Assembly: GCF_036884655.1 (NCBI RefSeq)
Contig: NC_088342.1
Span: 17,165,001-17,229,000, forward strand
Reading direction: 5' to 3'
Length of the DNA stretch: 64,000 nt
DNA from: Musa acuminata AAA Group
Taxonomy: Eukaryota > Streptophyta > Magnoliopsida > Zingiberales > Musaceae
Part shown: piece after piece, positions 54,770-62,987 of the stretch
Position numbering within the stretch: the first letter of the stretch is position 1
Layout: every line of letters starts with the position of its first letter
The notes under the pieces: generated by a model
Told to the model about the DNA's origin: nothing
Seen by the model: the letters and a program-made list of their open reading frames with translations, nothing else
The model's database searches: none
Made by a program: the position numbers and the translations under genes

Positions 54770-55935
54770 TGTTAGGATCGGAGCGGCACTAAGAGGGGGG
54801 GGTGAATTAGTGCAGCGGATTAAAACTTCGGTTTTAGTAAAATCTTTCGTACGATAAGAACGGAACTTGAAAAGTTTAACTTGAAAGCGTATTCTTAAAG
54901 TTGCGCAGCAAGGGTAATAAGAAACTAAAGCAGTAAGAAGGTATGCAGTAATGTAAATGACAATAATAAAATGCAAACTAGAGATTACGCCGATTTTAGA
55001 GTGGTTCGGTCAAATGACCTACATCCACTTGCGAGGCCCCTCTTCGATGAGGCTCCCACCTTCCACTAGTAAGTCTCTTGAAATGGAAGGGTAAACACCC
55101 CTCTTACAACCTTTTACAAGCAGCTCAACCTCTTACAAATTTTCAATAAGAAAGGAGGAGAACTCTCTAGCAAATTGAAAACAAGACTTGCTAAGACTTT
55201 CTAAGACTTTTCTCTCAATCAAAATGCATCTCAAAAGTTGTAATCTCAGCTGAGATTTGAGGGGTATTTATAGGCCTCAAAAGGATTCAAATTTGGGCTC
55301 CAAAATTTGAATTCTCTTAGGGTTTCCGATGCTGGAGGTGCCACCGCCCAGCCAAGCGGTGCCACCGCCCAGCGCTCGGGTGCTGGACGGTGCAACCGCC
55401 CAGCCAAGGAGGTGTCACCGCCCAGCCAGGCGGTGGCGGTTTGGCTTAATTTTAGCCCAAACCAAATCTGACTTTGGGCCCAGTTGGCCCCTAACCAGGA
55501 TATAGGATTATCTCTTAATCCTAATCCTAATTACAAGTGAACTACATAACACAAAAACATCCTAAGCAAGTTTTCAACCGCGAACGTCGAGTCTTGTTCC
55601 GGCGAGCTTTCCGACGAATTCCTTCCAACGGACTCCCTGCAAGCTCCCAATCTTTGTGATGACTTTAACGAGTAGCCGAGCCTTCTCGGTGATCTCCGCG
55701 AGCCTCCGACGATTTCTTCGGCGAACTTCCGACACGTTCCCGATTTCTTCTCGGTTGGTTCCGGCAGCATCTCCGATGATTCTTCGGTCTCTTAAACGTC
55801 CATCGAGCTCGACTCCGGTATCCTTGCTTTATGTTTTCTGGTTATCGTAGTTAATCCTGCACACTTAACTCAATAATATGGATTAGATCAATTAACCCAC
55901 CAATTGATTATATCATCAAAATCCGAGATTCAACA
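54770..55935 (-). repeat. 5' LTR of E9 (S2)
   Basis: 1,166 bp. It matches 47775-48998 almost base for base but lacks ~55 bp of palindromic sequence near 55435. TATA box 55265-55272, palindromes about 55326-55440. It ends GAGATTCAACA followed by GAGGC. Confidence 0.94.
55265..55272 (-). promoter_or_regulatory. LTR TATA box (E9 5' LTR)
   Basis: TATAAATA in the GGCCTATAAATACCCC context. It is the active-position promoter for E9 RNA. Confidence 0.7.
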
Positions 55936-55940
55936 GAGGC

Positions 55941-56244
55941 CGGCTAGGGTTAGGAGGTTGTTTCTTAAAGAAGAATCAGGAGTTGTAAAGGAATAGGAGT
56001 CTTGAGTAGGAGTCCTATTAGGAGTTGGTTAGAAGTAGGAGTCTTGAGTAGGAGACCTATTAGGAGTTAGGGTTTAGAAGCCCTATAAATAGTCATGTAT
56101 TCCTCCTCTTTTCATAAGCAATAGATGAATCTTTTCTGCAGCCTTTGAGCAGCAACTTGGAGGGAGGAACCCTTATAGAGTTCCAAGGAGGCCGATCCCC
56201 TAAAAAGATCAACCCCAAGTTTAGAATCTGCAAGGGTTCTAACA
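55941..56244 (+). repeat. 3' LTR of E8, resumed part
   Basis: Continues the gypsy LTR after the GAGGC duplication and ends GGGTTCTAACA, followed by GTTCG. TATA box at 56084-56091. With 47685-47774 it totals 394 bp, equal to the 5' LTR. Confidence 0.92.
56084..56091 (+). promoter_or_regulatory. LTR TATA box (E8 3' LTR)
   Basis: CCCTATAAATAGTC, same as in the 5' LTR. Confidence 0.6.
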
Positions 56245-56249
56245 GTTCG

Positions 56250-57367
56250 CCGGAAGCTCGCCGGAAGAAGCGATTGACGCATCGGAGCAAGTTGCAGTAA
56301 ATGTCTTAAGAAATATCGTAGTTAGCATATAGATTAAGCTAGGAATGGGAGGTGATCCCATTAACTTAATCCGGGGGCAATTGGTCCCTTGACAGACCCA
56401 AATTGGGCCGAATGGATCAACCCATTTGGACCCAGATTTCCTAGCCAGCAGTGGCACCGCTTGGGTCGGCGGTGGCACCGCCCAAGAGCTCAGTCTCCTA
56501 GGAAAACTGGGTGGTGGAACCACCCCAGTCAGGTGGTGGCGCCATCTGGGCTTAGTCTCTGAGCAAGACTAGGTGGTGGAACCGCCCCAGTCAGGCGGTC
56601 GTACCGCCCAGTCTGGCGGTAGTACCGCAAGGACCCCGAAAATCCGGGAGATGACATTTTTGAGCTCCAAATTCAAACCAGTTTGGGACCTATATATACC
56701 CCACCCTTTCCTGCATGAAAGGGCACCGAAAATCCAATCTTACTTTATGATTTTTAGAGCTCAAAAGTGTTGTAAAGGCTAGAAGTTCTCCTCCCTCTTT
56801 TCTTCCAAGTTTTGATCTTCCAAGAGAAGAGAGAAAATTCTGTAAGGATTGTCTCCTAAGCCCGTCAAAAGGAGTGAAACTATAAAAGGGTGGTTGGCCT
56901 TCGCATATTGCAGGAAGGCCTCTAGTGGACGTTGGTGACCTCATCGGAGGAGGAAGCCAAAAGTGGATGTAGGTCAAGATTGACCGAACCACTCTAAATC
57001 TCGGTTTGCATTTACTTTCTATTTTCTATCTTAATTGCAAACTGCCTACATAGCTTTACTTTAACTACACTTCGCCTAATCTAAGTTAAAACAATTTCTG
57101 AATTGACTTTCATATCGAAATCACTTTTATCGTACGAACATCATATTTCGGTTTGCAATTACATTATGTTCTCTATCTTAACTGCAAATTGCCTCTATAT
57201 CTTTACTTTAACTGCATCTCACTTGATCACAAGTTAAAGTGATTTCCGAATCGGCTTTCTTACCGAAATCATTTTTATCGTACGAACGTCATTTTAAATC
57301 GTCGAAAGTTTTCCGCTGCACTAATTCACCCCCCCCCCCCCCCCTCTTAGTGCTCTTGATCCTAACA
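56250..57367 (+). repeat. 3' LTR of E6 (S1), resumed part
   Basis: Continues from 42985. Palindrome array about 56448-56632, TATATATA at 56691-56698, 17-C hairpin loop near 57328-57345, end GATCCTAACA. The TATATATA variant and the 5' LTR at 26466-27979 agree, confirming the pair. Confidence 0.9.
56691..56698 (+). promoter_or_regulatory. LTR TATA box (E6 3' LTR)
   Basis: TATATATA followed by CCCCACCC. Confidence 0.6.
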
Positions 57368-57372
57368 GAGTG

Positions 57373-58047
57373 GATATTACGCTAAGAAAATCGGAGTGCG
57401 GAGGTCAACTAGCTGATTGGGCAATAGGCCGTAAGGAGGACGATGCGCCGAAGAATCGGACGAAGCATCGATGGACCAATGAAATGTCGGACAACATTAT
57501 TCATGCTTAGTAATAATTATCTAGATCAAAGTATATTTTATATGTGCAGGATTAACTACGATAGTGAGGCATAAAGCAAAATGAAGTCCCAAAGTCAAGA
57601 ACATGATTTCGTTAGGAGTTCGATAGTTCATCGGAAGTTCTACAGGAATTGACCGAAAAGTCCAGGAACTTGCCAAAGAAGCTCATTGGAACTCACTAAG
57701 AAGATCGTTGTGAAGCCTAGGAGCTTGCCAGGAGTCTGCTAGAACATTGCCGAGAGATCATCGGAAGTTCATTGGAAGATCGCTGGAAGCTTGCCGGAAG
57801 AAACCTAGACTTACGGACTTTGCTTAACTTAGTAAATGTCTTAAAATTCATAATTATCACATAATTGGGATTATAATTAGGTCAACTTAATTAGGGGATA
57901 GTTGGGCCAAGTTTGGGCTGTGTTAGGCCAAGAGAAAGGCCCAAACAGTGACCAAATAGGTGAAATCATCGTGGCACAGTTTCTGAGATTATGCAGGCGG
58001 TGGTACTGCTCTGTCTCAGTCTCCAAGACTGTCTGGGTGGTGGTACC
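57373..58047 (+). repeat. 3' LTR of E5 (S3), resumed part
   Basis: Continues 26465 after the E6 insertion (GATATTACGCTAAGAAAATCGG). It runs to the first palindrome units (about 57993-58047) and is cut by E10 at 58048. Its remaining part would lie beyond the window. Confidence 0.85.
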
Positions 58048-58941
58048 TGTTGAATCTCGGATTTTGATGATAAAATCAATTGATGGGTTAATTGATCTAA
58101 TCCATATTATTGAGTTAAGTGTGCAGGATTAACTACGATAACCAGAAAACACAAAGAAAGAATACCGGAGTCATGTTTGATGGACGTTTAAGAGTCCGAA
58201 GAATCGTCGGAGATGCTGCCGGAACCAACCGAGAAGAAATCGGGAACCTATCGGAATTTTTGGAAGTTCGCCGAAGAGATCGTCGGAGGTTCACGGAGAT
58301 CACCGAGAAGGTTCGGCTACTTGTTAAAGTCATCACAAGATCGGGAGCTTGTTGAGAGTCCGTCGGAAGAAGTTCGTCGGAAAGCTCGCCGGAACAAGAC
58401 TCGACGTTCGCAGTTGAAAACTTGCTTAGGATGTTTTTAGTTATGTAGTTCACTTCTAATTAGGATTAGGATTAAGAGATAATCCTATATCCTAGTTAGG
58501 GGCCAACTGGGCCAAAATTAGACTTGGTGTGGGCTAAATTTGAAGCCCAACCAGTGAACCGAAGGGTCTGGCGGTGGCACCGCCAAACTGGACGGTTGCA
58601 CCGCCCAGCACCCGAGAGCTGGGCGGTGGCACCGCCCAGCACTGTCAGTGTCTGACACTGACAGGCGGTGGCATCGCCACTGCCAGGCAATGGCACCGCC
58701 AGCATCGGGAACCCAAAGAGAATTCAAATTTTGGAGCCCAAATTTGAATCCTCTTGAGGCCTATAAATACCCCTCAAATCTCAGCTGAGATTACAACTTT
58801 TTGAGAAGCAATTGATTAAGAGAAAGGTCTTAGAAAAGTCTTTGCTAGTCTTGTTTTCAATTTGCTAGTGTTCATCTCCTTCTTTCTTGCTGAAAATCTG
58901 TAAGAGAGTGAACCGCTTGTAAAATGTTGTAAGAGGGGTAT
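58048..58941 (+). repeat. 5' LTR of E10 (S2), first part
   Basis: Starts TGTTGAATCTCGGATTTTG. Palindrome array about 58565-58705, TATA box 58762-58769. It ends at GGTAT, the left duplication of E11. Confidence 0.92.
58762..58769 (+). promoter_or_regulatory. LTR TATA box (E10)
   Basis: TATAAATA in GGCCTATAAATACCCC. Confidence 0.68.
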
Positions 58942-58995
58942 TGATAAGACCCTAAGGTCTTATCGTGAAAGAAATGGGAGAAAAGGGAATGATAA

Positions 58996-59245
58996 TGATC
59001 GCTTCGAGGGGATCAGCCTCCTTGATCGCTTCGAGGGGATCGGCCCTCCTTGATCGCTTCGAGGGGATCGGCCCTCCTTGATCTCTTCGAGGGGATCGGC
59101 CCTCCTTGATCGCTTCGAGGGGATCGGCCCTCCTTGATCTCTTCGAGGGGATCGGCCCTCCTTGATCGCTTCGAGGGGATCAGCCCTCCTTGATCGCTTC
59201 GAGGGGATCGGCCCTCCTTGATCACTTCGAGGGGATCGGCCTCCT
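58996..59245. repeat. 28-bp minisatellite, nine copies (E11 3' LTR)
   Basis: Tandem units with core CTTCGAGGGGATCGGCC. Units differ mainly at TGATCGC/TGATCTC/TGATCAC. There are no unique spacers. Confidence 0.93.
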
Positions 59246-59308
59246 AGGGTTTGTCAAAAGACAGAATAGTATTTTTCATAGATTACCGAAAAGAAGCAAT
59301 TACATCCC

Positions 59309-59316
59309 TATTTATA
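59309..59316 (-). promoter_or_regulatory. LTR TATA box (E11 3' LTR)
   Basis: CTCTATAAATAGGG on the minus strand. Confidence 0.62.
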
Positions 59317-59476
59317 GAGCTCCACCCAAAGTCCATCAGGACTTGAACTCTAATAATAAATAAATATTAAATAAACTTCTACTTGACTCTAACTGAACCA
59401 AAATCAACTCAATAAACAACTAGACTAACCGGACTCAATAAACATTATTCAAAAGCTTATAAAAAGGGTCCTAACA

Positions 59477-59490
59477 GTTCCTCCCTCTTC
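59477..59490 (-). promoter_or_regulatory. polypurine tract of E11
   Basis: GAAGAGGGAGGAAC on the minus strand next to the LTR. Confidence 0.78.
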
Positions 59491-59560
59491 AAATCAGTCT
59501 TGTCCTCAAGGCTGAGCAGCATCAATCTCGGGGAGCTTCTCTTTCAGCACTAGCCATAGA

Positions 59561-60739
59561 CTATCTGCAACGCATCACAACCCGTTGATCAAGTAAGTAT
59601 GATCTCCACTTTTTGACAGTGTAAGCAATAGGTCGATCTTTCAGTGTAGTAATCGTTGTAAGAAATTCCTGGCCTTTGCTATCATAAGTTAAGATCCGTC
59701 CATCAGCTTCTAATATATCACAGCCTTCAATGTGGTGGGCTAATTGGGCTGCAACTTTCCTGTCCATAAAATTATTAGTGCTATCTGTATCAATCAAAAT
59801 AGTGACAGGTTGGTGCTTCAAAGTTCCTCCGATTTTTATAATTTGTGGGTTAGTATAGCCAGCCAATGCATGCACTGTATGTGTGATGGCTTTAATATCT
59901 TCATCAGTTTCCATACCTTCATAATCGGAGTCCAACTCTTCTGCTTTCGGTTCCTCTCTAATTGGCGCAATCATCAGATGTTGCCCTTGTTTACATTGGT
60001 GCTCCATACTCCATTTTTCATCATAGTACAAACCCCTTACTGATCTTTCCTTGCTAATTTTTTTCTCATGTAGATTTGCAAATGAGATCGCAGCTATCAT
60101 AGTACGGGGTTGACGAGCCTTAACTTCACACCAGATCTCTGGAATAAGCCCTTCAATAAATGTATCCAGAAGTTGTCGGTTCGACCATTCTCTAGCTTGA
60201 TTTGATAATCTTTCAAACTTACTTTGATATTCTAACACTGTAGAAGTTTGATGAATTTTGGCGAGCTGGCAATCAATATTCTCATATTCGGATGGGCCAA
60301 AGCGAACAAGAAGCCCTCTTTTGAACTGCTCCCACAAAGGAACTCCGTGGAAAGTTTCATACCAATCGTACCACTGGAGTGCATCTCCCTCGAGTTGGAT
60401 TGAGGCCACTTCTACCTTGGATTCTTTTGGGGTTCTATAAAGATGAAAAAACTTTTCTGCCTTAGAGATCCAATTGGTCGGATCTCCATCTTTCCATCTC
60501 GGAAATTCCATCTTCATGTGTGAGTAATTTGTGTCATAATCTTGGGGCCCTTTTCCTGTATTTTCAGATCTGTGCAACTTAGCACTTGAGCTCCCACCTT
60601 GTTGAAATTTACTAAGGCTCCCCAGTAAGTCCTTTTTGAAATCATTAAGTACTTCTTGTAACCGGTTCTCAATTCTAATTTCCAATGCTTCCATTTGTGC
60701 TTTCACTGAGTTATCGGTGGCCATTGCGTAAGACTGCAA
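59561..60739 (-). CDS. gypsy gag-protease ORF, pol deleted (E11)
   Basis: 392 codons, open throughout. Residues about 80-210 are the retrotransposon gag core (MKMEFPRWKDGDPTNWISKA, LQWYDWYETFHG, QFKRGLLVRFGP, YQSKFERLSNQAREW, FIEGLIPEIW). The zinc knuckle at about 245-260 is degraded: the CWHC pair of E8 reads LYYD and only a later Cys remains. The protease site at about 325 reads LIDTDSTNNF, so the DTG triad is DTD and is probably inactive. The last ~20 residues (AYTVKKWRSYLLDQR) are a tail of RNase H joined after a large deletion. It may still supply a gag-like particle protein. It is the only gene of E11 and shares ancestry with E8 gag. Confidence 0.83.
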   Translation of the reverse strand: MQSYAMATDNSVKAQMEALEIRIENRLQEVLNDFKKDLLGSLSKFQQGGSSSAKLHRSENTGKGPQDYDTNYSHMKMEFPRWKDGDPTNWISKAEKFFHLYRTPKESKVEVASIQLEGDALQWYDWYETFHGVPLWEQFKRGLLVRFGPSEYENIDCQLAKIHQTSTVLEYQSKFERLSNQAREWSNRQLLDTFIEGLIPEIWCEVKARQPRTMIAAISFANLHEKKISKERSVRGLYYDEKWSMEHQCKQGQHLMIAPIREEPKAEELDSDYEGMETDEDIKAITHTVHALAGYTNPQIIKIGGTLKHQPVTILIDTDSTNNFMDRKVAAQLAHHIEGCDILEADGRILTYDSKGQEFLTTITTLKDRPIAYTVKKWRSYLLDQRVVMRCR

Positions 60740-62047
60740 ATCTGTAATCTCAACTCCTGTTTTTGGTGTCGAACAAGGGCATCAATACTGTAGATGCAAA
60801 GTTACCGAGGAGGTGGACGCCAAGGGCAGTGCTGTGGTCGCTGCGTTGGAGGAAGAGTAGCTGCCCTGTTTCTATCGAGGCGTGGGGTGAGAGCGCCGAG
60901 GTTGGAAGGCGACTGCGTTGATGTGGCTGCAGCTGGGGGCAGCATTGCAAGGGCTTGTCGCTGCGGTGGTTGCGACGGTGCGAATGGAAGGCAGCGTTGC
61001 TCTGTCTCTACCGCACTACAAAGGCGTTGGTGACGTCGATGGATCGCGTGCGGTTGAGGACACAACGGTGTCGTTGAAGCGACCGAAACAGAGCTTGCTG
61101 CGTGTGCTGTTGGAGGGAGGCTGCGGTGGTGTTGCCGAGGTTGAGGCTGCAGGGGTTAATAGGAATCGACGGTGGCAGGCTGGGTGGCGAGCGGCGTCGT
61201 CGCTGGCTGGGCAGCAGCAGCGACGGTGGTGGCAACCGTTCGCAGCAGCAAGAGGATTGCCCTGTTTCGGTCACCAAGGGGGCAGAGCAAGGGGGAGTGG
61301 CGGCGGTCGTTCTCGCCCGAGCCAGGGGGAGCGGCGGCTGGGAGGCGAGCAGCGGTCGCCGCACGGTGGCTGGCAGTGGGGGTGGGTAGGCTGGAAGGCG
61401 ACGGCGCTCGAGGCGTGGCTGCGATCGACGAGGGGCTGCGGCAACAGAGGAAGCTCTGTTTCTGCAACCGCTGCAAGGAGGGGCTGCGGCAACCGGCGGT
61501 TGCGGCTGTGGTGCCGGCGGTCCTTCTCGCTCGAGCGAGATGGGAACGCGAGGAGAAGAGGTCGCTGGCCAGGTGATCGAGCGGAGGCGATGCGGCTGGG
61601 AACAAGGGCAATCCGTGAGTTGCCCTGTTTCGGTCGCCGCGAGGAGGGCGACAATCGGCCGCTGCGGCTGCGACCCAAGGGAAGGCAGGCGGCGGTTGAG
61701 AGGCAGCGGTGGTGGCGCGGCTGGGAGCAGCATCACCAACGATCGCCGAGGAGGAGAGGTCGAGCGGCTGCGCTGCGACGCAAGGGGAGGCGGGCGGCGG
61801 TAGTAGGGCTGGGATGGACGTTGGCAGCGTCGTCTCCTGGCCGGGGAACAGCGGCGGCGGTGGTCGCCGGCCGGGAAGCGGGGCGATGGTGGGCGCTGGC
61901 CGGAGAGAAGCAGCGGCGGGTGGGCTGGCCGGAAGCAGGGGACGCAGGGGTGGCTGCGGCTTCTTCTTCCTCTCGTGTTTCTTCTTTTCCTTTTCGTTTT
62001 TTTTTTTAACACGATGATGAACTACTGCGAGAACGCCGAGGATCGCT
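60740..62047 (-). other. GC-rich leader of E11
   Basis: About 1.3 kb between primer site and gag, strikingly G+C and CpG rich compared with everything else here. Motifs like TGCCCTGTTTCGGTCGCC recur near 60855, 61000, 61090, 61257, 61455 and 61620, so it grew by internal duplication. Long frames are open on both strands for compositional reasons. The sense one (61008-62012) is Arg/Pro-rich and has no recognised domain. Confidence 0.65.
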
Positions 62048-62059
62048 GCTCTGATACCA
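62048..62059 (-). promoter_or_regulatory. primer binding site (E11)
   Basis: TGGTATCAGAGC on the minus strand, two bases from the first LTR-edge copy at 62062. Two degraded repeats of it occur at about 62090-62101 and 62130-62141. Confidence 0.85.
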
Positions 62060-62061
62060 AA

Positions 62062-62143
62062 TGATAAGACCCTAAAGTCTTATCGTAGGCTCTGATATCA
62101 AATGATAAGACCCTAAAGTCTTATCGTAGGCTCTAATACCAAA
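62062..62143 (-). repeat. 41-bp tandem duplication of LTR edge plus primer site (E11)
   Basis: Two units (62062-62102 and 62103-62143), each containing the first ~27 bp of the LTR and a primer-site copy. They are followed by the true LTR start at 62144. The units share AAAGTCTTATCGTAGG, unlike the LTR proper. Confidence 0.88.
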
Positions 62144-62197
62144 TGATAAGACCCTAAGGTCTTATCATGAAAGAAATGGGAGAAAAGGGAATGATAA

Positions 62198-62343
62198 TGA
62201 TCGCTTTGAGGGGATCAGCCTCCTTGATCGCTTCGAGGGGATCGGCCCTCCTTGATCTCTTCGAGGGGATCGGCCCTCCTTGATCGCTTCGAGGGGATCG
62301 ATCACTTCGAGGGGATCGATCACTTCGAGGGGATCGGCCTCCT
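62198..62343. repeat. 28-bp minisatellite, six copies (E11 5' LTR)
   Basis: Same unit as 58996-59245. The last copies are shortened to ~18 bp (CTTCGAGGGGATCGATCA). Confidence 0.92.
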
Positions 62344-62406
62344 AGGGTTTGTCAAAAGACAGAATAGTATTTTTCATAGATTACCGAAAAGAAGCAATTA
62401 CATCCC

Positions 62407-62414
62407 TATTTATA
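62407..62414 (-). promoter_or_regulatory. LTR TATA box (E11 5' LTR)
   Basis: CTCTATAAATAGGG on the minus strand. Confidence 0.62.
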
Positions 62415-62579
62415 GAGCTCCACCCAAAGTCCATCAGGACTTGAACTCTAATAATAAATAAATATTAAATAAACCTCTACTTGACTCTAACTGAACCAAA
62501 ATCAACTCAATAAACAACTAGACTAACCAGACTCAATAAACATTATTCAAAAGCTTATAAAAAGGGTCCTAACAGGTAT

Positions 62580-62935
62580 TTACCCTTCCCCTTCAAGAGA
62601 TTTGCTAGTGGAAGGTGGGAGCCTCATCGAAGAGGGGCCTCGCAAGTAGATGTAGGTCATTTGACCGAACCAATGTAAAATCGGCGTGATCTCTGGTTTG
62701 CATTTATTTATTGTCATTTATATTACTGCAAATCATTTGCAATTTAATGCTCTACTTCTTTATCTCTGTCTTACTTATCCCTTCAAGGTAGAACGCAATC
62801 GAAACGGTTTCGAACGAAAACGTTGCTTTTTTTTCGTACGAAGTTTCCGAAAGTGTTTAAATCGGAAAAAGTTTATCGTACTTTACCGCTGCACTAATTC
62901 ACCCCCCCCCTCTTATTGCCGCTCCGATCCTAACA
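62580..62935 (+). repeat. 5' LTR of E10 (S2), resumed part
   Basis: Continues after the GGTAT duplication. It holds the poly-C loop (GCACTAA / TTATTGC, one stem mismatch) and ends CCGATCCTAACA. Confidence 0.92.
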
Positions 62936-62937
62936 AT

Positions 62938-62949
62938 TGGTATCAGAGC
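62938..62949 (+). promoter_or_regulatory. primer binding site (E10)
   Basis: TGGTATCAGAGC two bases after the LTR. Confidence 0.88.
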
Positions 62950-62987
62950 TAGGCTCACTCTCATATTTGGTTTGATACCCAAGAGAG

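Larger units (their letters stand above)
47775..55935 (-). mobile_element. E9: S2 Sirevirus with intact gag-size, RT/RNase H and accessory ORFs but no integrase
   Basis: An 8,161-bp minus-strand element with GAGGC duplications (47770-47774, 55936-55940). In its own direction: 5' LTR (54770-55935), primer site, gag, protease, RT/RNase H, accessory ORF, polypurine tract, 3' LTR (47775-48998). The LTRs are nearly identical apart from a deletion of ~55 bp in the palindromes of the 5' LTR, which with the long open frames suggests a recent insertion. Integrase is deleted, so it moved with help from another copy or lost it just before moving. Confidence 0.93.
42986..56244 (+). mobile_element. E8: Ty3/gypsy chromodomain-type element, internally deleted
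   Basis: Both LTRs are 394 bp when reassembled (42986-43379; 47685-47774 plus 55941-56244). GTTCG flanks it at 42981-42985 and 56245-56249. It has a primer site, a 1.1-kb leader, broken gag-pol and a polypurine tract. The RT centre and the whole integrase core are deleted, so it is non-autonomous. Its 3' LTR is split by E9. Confidence 0.93.
26466..57367 (+). mobile_element. E6: S1 Sirevirus with gag and pol, host of three nested insertions
   Basis: Both LTRs (26466-27979 and 42667-42985 plus 56250-57367), primer binding site, gag, complete pol order (protease, integrase, RT, RNase H) and polypurine tract are present. It is broken by E7 (33616-42252) and by E8 with E9 inside (42986-56244). 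Flanking repeats GAGCG (26461-26465) and GAGTG (57368-57372) differ by one CpG-to-TpG change. Without the insertions the element is about 9 kb. Coding parts carry several stops and frameshifts. Confidence 0.9.
58942..59476 (-). repeat. 3' LTR of E11
   Basis: 535 bp, TGATAAGACCCTAAGG to GGTCCTAACA. It contains nine copies of a 28-bp minisatellite (58996-59245) and a TATA box at 59309-59316, which on the minus strand lies upstream of the minisatellite. Confidence 0.9.
58942..62574 (-). mobile_element. E11: compact non-autonomous Ty3/gypsy element
   Basis: A 3,633-bp minus-strand element flanked by GGTAT (58937-58941 and 62575-62579). LTRs are 58942-59476 and 62144-62574, plus two extra 41-bp copies of the LTR edge/primer site (62062-62143). 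Inside are a polypurine tract, one gag-protease ORF (59561-60739) and a 1.3-kb GC-rich leader. RT, integrase and almost all RNase H are absent. Confidence 0.92.
62144..62574 (-). repeat. 5' LTR of E11
   Basis: 431 bp, TGATAAGACCCTAAGG to GGTCCTAACA, followed by GGTAT. It has six minisatellite units (62198-62343), some shortened, against nine in the other LTR, which explains the ~104-bp length difference. TATA box at 62407-62414. Confidence 0.9.

Noticed and set aside
59013..59225. 70-codon ORF with a repetitive RSPRSDQGG product
   Set aside because: It is a translation of the 28-bp minisatellite in the LTR.
58996..59245. regular 28-bp repeats resembling a CRISPR array
   Set aside because: Units are directly adjacent without unique spacers, in a plant LTR.
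60918..62009. 363-codon plus-strand ORF in GC-rich DNA
   Set aside because: It lies antisense in the leader of E11. An equally long frame is open on the other strand and the product is low-complexity Gly/Arg/Ala, so it reflects base composition.
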